Shown in pieces: positions 58,383 to 62,656 of a stretch of DNA of 62,656 bases. The first letter of the stretch is position 1, and each line of letters starts with the position of its first letter. Both the position numbers and the translations under genes were made by a program. The DNA lies in contig NZ_JAERRG010000043.1 in assembly GCF_016741935.1 (NCBI RefSeq), forward strand, positions 1-62,656, in the 5' to 3' direction. The DNA comes from Streptomyces endocoffeicus (GTDB lineage Bacteria; Actinomycetota; Actinomycetes; Streptomycetales; Streptomycetaceae). A model generated the notes under the pieces. It did no database searches, was not told the DNA's origin, and saw nothing but the letters and a program-made list of their open reading frames with translations.

Positions 58383-58625
58383 TCAGCGTCCGTCGGACGC
58401 CTCTGGCTGCTGGATCTGTTGGGTGGGGTGCGACTGGCTGTCGAGCGCGGGTATCCCGAACATCAACGAGCCGATGAACCCCGCGACGATCGTGAGCCCG
58501 ATCAGGGTCCGTCCGGCGATCTGGGACGGTGTGGCGCGGGGGCGGGGTGGTGGGGTGACATTGCTGCGGAAACGGTCGGCTTCGGCGACGAAGGCGAACG
58601 GCACGGGCTCTCGCCGGCGGAACAT
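58383..58625 (-). CDS. Small single-pass membrane protein
   Basis: This 80-aa protein starts at ATG 58625 with AAGGAGAG upstream, a strong site that supports it as real. It has a polar N-terminal half (RREPVPFAFVAEADRFRSNVTPPPRPRATPSQ) and one membrane helix at about 40-58 (LIGLTIVAGFIGSLMFGIP), then a Gln/Ser/Pro-rich tail. I recognise no family. It is divergent from thyX. Confidence 0.65.
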   Translation of the reverse strand: MFRRREPVPFAFVAEADRFRSNVTPPPRPRATPSQIAGRTLIGLTIVAGFIGSLMFGIPALDSQSHPTQQIQQPEASDGR

Positions 58626-58803
58626 CTGCGGGCTCTCCTTGGAACCTCGAACGTGAGTACTTCAGTGTGTAGGACGTGTGAATGAGCGATTGGGTGCCCG
58701 GATTCGACGACTTCCGTCAAAAATTTCGGCTGAGCGGGACTGTCGGTGGTGACCCGTAAGCTGGGCGCCGCCCTGAGCGACGCACCATGGAAGGACCCGC
58801 CCG

Positions 58804-59544
58804 GTGACCGAGATCCCCGCCGAGATCGAGAAGGCCAGTTTCCGCAGCGATGTGACCGTCGAGCTGGTCAAGCACAGCGCTGCCGACTCCGATGTGTTGT
58901 GGGCCGCGCGGGTGTCCACCGCGGGCGAGCAGTCCCTCGAGGAGATCACCAAGGACCCGGAGCGGTCCAAGGGGCTGATCAACTTCCTGATGCGGGACCG
59001 CCACGGCAGCCCGTTCGAGCACAACTCGATGACCTTCTTCATCAGCGCCCCGATCTTCGTCTTCCGCGAGTTCATGCGGCACCGCGTGGGCTGGTCGTAC
59101 AACGAGGAGTCCGGTCGCTACCGCCGCCTGGAGCCGGTGTTCTACGTCCCGGGGGAGGCCCGCAAGCTGATCCAGCAGGGCCGCCCGGGGAAGTACGAGT
59201 TCGTCGAGGGCACCCCGGCGCAGCACGAGCTGACCGGCCGGGTCATGGAGGACGCGTACCGCCACGCCTATGAGGCGTACCAGGAGATGCTGGCCGCCGG
59301 AGTGGCCCGCGAGGTGGCCAGGGCCGTGCTCCCGGTCGGCCTGTTCTCCTCGATGTACGCCACCTGCAACGCCCGCTCGCTGATGCACTTTCTGGGGCTG
59401 CGCACCCAGCACGAGCAGGCCGCTGTGCCCTCGTTCCCGCAGCGGGAGATCGAGATGGTGGGGGAGAAGATGGAGGCTCACTGGGCGGGGCTGATGCCGC
59501 TCACCCACGCCGCCTTCAACGCCAACGGCCGAGTGGCTCCGTAG
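58804..59544 (+). CDS. thyX: Flavin-dependent thymidylate synthase ThyX
   Basis: This 246-aa enzyme makes dTMP from dUMP with FAD, NADPH and methylene-tetrahydrofolate. The ThyX signature RHRVGWSYNEESGRY is at about 93-107 (family RHRxxSxxxxSxR). Other conserved parts are GSPFEHNSMTFFISAPIFVFREFMRH and the late NARSLMHFLGLRTQHEQA. The GTG at 58804 is supported by the conserved N-terminus. It lies between two lysine-pathway genes. Confidence 0.96.
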   Translation: MTEIPAEIEKASFRSDVTVELVKHSAADSDVLWAARVSTAGEQSLEEITKDPERSKGLINFLMRDRHGSPFEHNSMTFFISAPIFVFREFMRHRVGWSYNEESGRYRRLEPVFYVPGEARKLIQQGRPGKYEFVEGTPAQHELTGRVMEDAYRHAYEAYQEMLAAGVAREVARAVLPVGLFSSMYATCNARSLMHFLGLRTQHEQAAVPSFPQREIEMVGEKMEAHWAGLMPLTHAAFNANGRVAP

Positions 59545-59602
59545 CCGACCCCCGTAGCCCGGGGCCCGCTCCTCGGACGGATCACCGGGCGAAGTGTCCG
59601 TA

Positions 59603-59632
59603 TTGCGGCGTTTCGAGAAGTTCATCTAGGCT
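59603..59632 (+). promoter_or_regulatory. Probable dapA promoter
   Basis: TTGCGG (59603-59608) and TAGGCT (59627-59632) are 18 bp apart, a good match to the streptomycete housekeeping consensus. The start would fall near 59640. Confidence 0.6.
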
Positions 59633-59640
59633 GAACAAAC

Positions 59641-59684
59641 GGGCCCGGCACTGCTTGAACCCCCGAGCAGGCAGTGCCGGGTCC
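59641..59684 (+). promoter_or_regulatory. 14-bp hairpin at the 5' end of the dapA leader
   Basis: A perfect 11-bp stem (CCCGGCACTGC at 59644-59654 with GCAGTGCCGGG at 59671-59681) extends by three more pairs to 59641-59684, one of them G-U. It begins almost at the predicted transcription start. It might be an attenuator, an mRNA stabiliser, or the terminator of thyX. It is too small for a lysine riboswitch. Confidence 0.6.
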
Positions 59685-59751
59685 CATCTCTTCGCTCCGT
59701 CCGCAGCCCCGAGCGAGCGCCGTGGGGCGCGCTACGAGTAGCGTGGAGCCC

Positions 59752-60651
59752 ATGGCACCGACATCCACATCGCAGACCCCTTTCGGGCGGGTGCTGACCG
59801 CCATGGTCACGCCATTCACCACTGACGGCGCGCTCGACCTCGACGGCGCCCAGCGACTCGCTGTTCATCTGGTGGACGCCGGCAATGACGGACTGATCGT
59901 CAACGGCACCACCGGCGAGTCCCCCACCACCAGCGATGCGGAGAAAGCCCAGCTCGTACGCGCCGTGGTGGAGGCGGTCGGCGACCGCGCCCACGTCGTG
60001 GCCGGAGCGGGTACCAATGACACCCGGCACAGTGTGGAGCTCGCCCGCGCCGCCGAGCAGGCCGGTGCCCACGGGCTGCTGGCCGTCACGCCGTACTACA
60101 GCAAGCCGCCGCAGGAAGGCCTCCTCCGGCACTTCACCGCCATCGCCGACGCCACCGGCCTGCCGGTCATGCTCTACGACATCCCGGGCCGCAGCGGTGT
60201 CCCGATCGGCACCGAGACCATGGTCCGGCTGGCCGAGCACCCGCGCATCGTCGCCAACAAGGACGCCAAGGGCGACCTCGGACGCGCCAGCTGGGCCATC
60301 GCCCGCTCCCGCCTCGCCTGGTACTCCGGCGACGACATGCTGAACCTGCCGCTGCTGTCGGTCGGCGCGGTCGGCTTCGTCTCCGTGGTCGGCCACCTGG
60401 TCAGCCCCGAGCTGCGGGCCATGCTCGAGGCCCATCTCGCGGGTGACGTCGCGAAGGCAACGGAGATCCACCAGAAGCTGCTGCCGGTCTTCACCGGCAT
60501 GTTCCGCACCCAGGGTGTGATCACGACCAAGGCCGCGCTCACCCTCCAGGGCCAGCCCGCGGGGCCGCTGCGCCTGCCGTTGGTCGAGCTGACCGCCGAG
60601 GAAACCGAACAGCTGAAGCGCGATCTCGCCGCCGGCGGGGTACAGCTCTAA
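59752..60651 (+). CDS. dapA: 4-hydroxy-tetrahydrodipicolinate synthase
   Basis: I start at ATG 59752 (MAPTSTSQTPFGRVLTAMVTPF), with GGAG 5 nt upstream; 299 aa. A longer frame from 59674 would begin inside the leader hairpin. It condenses pyruvate with aspartate semialdehyde, the first committed step to lysine and diaminopimelate. It has NGTTGESPTTSDAEK, AGAGTNDT, the Tyr of TPYYSKPPQEG, and the Schiff-base Lys170 in VANKDAKGD. It has its own promoter and leader. Confidence 0.96.
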   Translation: MAPTSTSQTPFGRVLTAMVTPFTTDGALDLDGAQRLAVHLVDAGNDGLIVNGTTGESPTTSDAEKAQLVRAVVEAVGDRAHVVAGAGTNDTRHSVELARAAEQAGAHGLLAVTPYYSKPPQEGLLRHFTAIADATGLPVMLYDIPGRSGVPIGTETMVRLAEHPRIVANKDAKGDLGRASWAIARSRLAWYSGDDMLNLPLLSVGAVGFVSVVGHLVSPELRAMLEAHLAGDVAKATEIHQKLLPVFTGMFRTQGVITTKAALTLQGQPAGPLRLPLVELTAEETEQLKRDLAAGGVQL

Positions 60652-60722
60652 GCAAAGAGGCGATTTCTCGCACCTTCATACTTCACAACTGCATACAGAC
60701 ACATCAGCAAGTGCACGAATGT

Positions 60723-60761
60723 CACGCGCGCCATGTGCCCAGGGGGCATGTGGCGTGCGTG
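60723..60761 (+). promoter_or_regulatory. 17-bp RNA hairpin just before the rnj ribosome site
   Basis: Bases 60723-60739 pair with 60745-60761 at all 17 positions, three of them G-U, around a 5-nt loop. The stem ends 2 nt before GAGGAG (60764-60769) and the TTG start at 60776. Confidence 0.7.
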
Positions 60762-60775
60762 GTGAGGAGAGTCTT

Positions 60776-62461
60776 TTGAGTCATCCGCATCCTGAGCTCG
60801 GCCCTCCGCCGAAGCTCCCCGAGGGCGGTCTGCGCGTCACCCCGCTCGGCGGCCTCGGTGAGATCGGCCGGAACATGACGGTCTTCGAGTACGGCGGCCG
60901 GCTGCTGATCGTCGACTGCGGGGTGCTCTTCCCCGAGGAGGAGCAGCCCGGAGTCGACCTGATCCTGCCGGACTTCACATCCATCCGGGACCGTCTCGAC
61001 GACATCGACGGCATCGTCCTCACTCACGGCCATGAGGACCACATCGGCGGCGTCCCCTTCCTGCTCCGCGAGAAGCCCGATATCCCGCTGATCGGCTCCA
61101 AGCTGACGCTCGCCCTGATCGAGGCGAAGCTTCAGGAGCACCGGATCCGTCCGTACACCCTCGAGGTCGAGGAGGGGCACCGCGAGCGGATCGGCCCCTT
61201 CGAGTGCGAGTTCGTCGCGGTCAACCACTCCATCCCGGACGCCCTGGCGGTCGCCATCCGCACCCCGGCTGGCATGGTCGTGCACACCGGCGACTTCAAG
61301 ATGGACCAGCTGCCGCTCGACGGCCGGCTCACGGATCTGCCCGCGTTCGCCAAGCTCGGCGAGGAGGGCATCGATCTGCTCCTGGCGGACTCCACCAACG
61401 CCGAGGTCCCCGGGTTCGTACCGCCCGAGCGCGATATCTCCGGTGTGCTGCGCCAGGTCTTCGGCAACGCGCAGAAGCGCATCATCGTCGCCAGCTTCGC
61501 CAGCCATGTGCACCGCATCCAGCAGATCCTCGACGCGGCACATGAGTACGGGCGCAAGGTCGCCTTCGTCGGCCGGTCGATGGTCCGCAACATGGGCATC
61601 GCCCGTGACCTCGGCTATCTGCGGGTGCCTGCCGGTCTCGTGGTGGATGTGAAGACCCTCGACGACCTTCGGGACGACGAGGTGGTGCTGGTCTGCACGG
61701 GCTCCCAGGGCGAGCCGATGGCGGCGCTGTCCCGAATGGCCAACCGCGATCACCAGATCCGGATCGTCGCGGGCGACACGGTGATCCTGGCCTCCTCGCT
61801 GATCCCCGGCAATGAGAACGCGGTCTACCGGGTGATCAACGGACTGACGCGCTGGGGCGCCACGGTCGTCCACAAGGGGAACGCCAAGGTCCATGTCTCC
61901 GGCCATGCCTCGGCCGGCGAGCTGCTGTACTTCTACAACATCTGCAAGCCCAAGAACCTGATGCCGGTGCACGGTGAATGGCGCCATCTGCGCGCCAACG
62001 CCGAGTTGGGCGCGTTGACCGGGGTTCCGAAGAACCGTTGCGTCATCGCCGAGGACGGTGTCGTGGTGGACCTGGTCGACGGCATTGCCAAGATCGTCGG
62101 CAAGGTGCAGGCGGGATACGTGTACGTGGACGGCCTCTCGGTCGGCGATGTCACGGAGACCTCGCTCAAGGACCGCCGCATCCTCGGAGACGAGGGCATC
62201 ATCTCGATCTTCGTGGTCGTCGACAGCACGACCGGCAAGATCGTGGGCGGTCCGCATATCCAGGCGAGGGGCTCCGGTATCGAGGACTCCGCCTTCTCCG
62301 CGGTCATCCCGAAGATCGAGGATGCTCTGGTCAAGTCGGCCTCCGACGGGGTCGTGGACCCGCACCAGCTCCAGCAGCTGGCGCGCCGCGCGGTCGGTAA
62401 GTGGGTCTCCGACAGCTACCGCCGCCGCCCGATGATCCTGCCCGTGGTCGTCGAGGTCTGA
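60776..62461 (+). CDS. rnj: Ribonuclease J
   Basis: I choose TTG 60776 (LSHPHPELGPPPKLPEGGLRVTPLGGLGEIGRN), with GAGGAG exactly 6 nt upstream. The 561-aa product matches the usual length in Streptomyces. An ATG-led extension to 60719 would be coded by the leader hairpin. It is a metallo-beta-lactamase/beta-CASP nuclease with endo- and 5'-exonuclease activity. It has the metal motif HGHEDHIGG at 84-92, VHTGDFKMD, LADSTNAEVPG, ASFASHVHRIQQI and VHVSGHASAGEL. It acts in mRNA decay and rRNA processing, near pnp functionally and on the map. A strong terminator follows. Confidence 0.96.
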   Translation: MSHPHPELGPPPKLPEGGLRVTPLGGLGEIGRNMTVFEYGGRLLIVDCGVLFPEEEQPGVDLILPDFTSIRDRLDDIDGIVLTHGHEDHIGGVPFLLREKPDIPLIGSKLTLALIEAKLQEHRIRPYTLEVEEGHRERIGPFECEFVAVNHSIPDALAVAIRTPAGMVVHTGDFKMDQLPLDGRLTDLPAFAKLGEEGIDLLLADSTNAEVPGFVPPERDISGVLRQVFGNAQKRIIVASFASHVHRIQQILDAAHEYGRKVAFVGRSMVRNMGIARDLGYLRVPAGLVVDVKTLDDLRDDEVVLVCTGSQGEPMAALSRMANRDHQIRIVAGDTVILASSLIPGNENAVYRVINGLTRWGATVVHKGNAKVHVSGHASAGELLYFYNICKPKNLMPVHGEWRHLRANAELGALTGVPKNRCVIAEDGVVVDLVDGIAKIVGKVQAGYVYVDGLSVGDVTETSLKDRRILGDEGIISIFVVVDSTTGKIVGGPHIQARGSGIEDSAFSAVIPKIEDALVKSASDGVVDPHQLQQLARRAVGKWVSDSYRRRPMILPVVVEV

Positions 62462-62508
62462 CGTCACGTCTGACACCCCCTCAGCACCACACCGGCGCTG
62501 AACACCCG

Positions 62509-62542
62509 GCGGGGCTCCTCGATTTGCATCGAGGAGCCCCGC
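62509..62542 (+). terminator. 15-bp terminator hairpin after rnj
   Basis: Perfect 15-bp arms (62509-62523 and 62528-62542) close a TTGC loop, 48 nt after the rnj stop. Confidence 0.85.
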
Positions 62543-62617
62543 TCCAGTACGTTTACGGCTCCGCCAGAGGGGAACCCGAAGCACTCAACGGTCTTCGGAG
62601 GAGCCCACCGGCGGAGG

Positions 62618-62656
62618 TGGAAATCGACTCGGAGAAATTCTGATAAAGTCGGTGAA
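62618..62656 (+). promoter_or_regulatory. Sequence resembling a Streptomyces rRNA-operon upstream region
   Basis: The run GGAAATCGACTCGGAGAA followed by TTCTGATAAAGTCGG recalls the repeated elements and -10 (TAAAGT, 62644-62649) before streptomycete 16S rRNA genes. The -35 is not clear. The window ends here, so no rRNA is seen. This rests on recalled similarity. Confidence 0.45.

Noticed and set aside
59633..59751. Lysine riboswitch before dapA
   Set aside because: The leader is about 110 nt with one simple hairpin, too short for the multi-helix lysine element.
60719..60775. N-terminal extension of RNase J from 60719
   Set aside because: It would be coded by the leader hairpin, whereas TTG 60776 has an ideal ribosome site and gives the family length.
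1..62656. tRNA genes, IS elements or prophage
   Set aside because: No cloverleaf, transposase, integrase or attachment-site pattern was noticed by eye; a dedicated scan could still find a short RNA gene.

Overview
The window reads as a chromosome segment of a Streptomyces or very close relative. It is mostly about 70-75% G+C, uses many GTG starts and one TTG start, and keeps the actinobacterial gene order ispG / proS / rimP-nusA-rnpM-infB-ylxP-rbfA-truB-ribF and rpsO-pnp-M16 peptidase-dapB-thyX-dapA-rnj. No phage, IS element, CRISPR array or tRNA was seen.

Left arm (1-14.5 kb). The end of ispG, two GNAT acetyltransferases and proS are followed by a leftward trio: a lipoprotein, a DUF4439 ferritin-like protein, and an aminoglycoside-phosphotransferase-fold protein that has lost its catalytic residues. 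Rightward from 6.2 kb runs the translation operon from rimP to ribF. The infB leader holds three overlapping mini-ORFs and hairpins.

Middle (14.7-42.7 kb). This is a full ESX / type VII secretion (T7SS) locus lying between ribF and rpsO. It contains an EspI-like ParA ATPase with a very long disordered N-terminus, a membrane beta-propeller protein, eccE, eccB, two mycosin proteases, a WXG100 pair (esxB/esxA), eccC and eccD. Inside are two cassettes with the same three-gene layout: a small helical partner, a large protein with a WXG-like helical N-terminus, and a small lipoprotein. One large protein ends in a DUF1023-type alpha/beta hydrolase; the other (769 aa) has no recognisable enzyme domain. 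This looks like secreted cargo plus partner plus surface-anchored protector, and it is my best candidate for an undescribed system. Part of the 26-32.5 kb stretch has clearly lower G+C.

Right of eccD (42.8-51.7 kb). Four tandem paralogues each join a kinase-fold domain, one membrane helix and a PQQ-like beta-propeller. The first two have lost the catalytic Asp and the DFG Asp (pseudokinases); the last two look active.

Right arm (51.9-62.6 kb). rpsO and pnp with a structured spacer, an M16 peptidase, dapB, small membrane proteins, thyX, dapA with a promoter and 5'-end hairpin, and RNase J (TTG start, strong leader hairpin) ending in a 15-bp terminator. The last bases resemble the upstream region of a Streptomyces rRNA operon.

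A recurrent feature is short tandem repeats directly at or after stop codons (1786, 5330, 14507, 56270, 57741).
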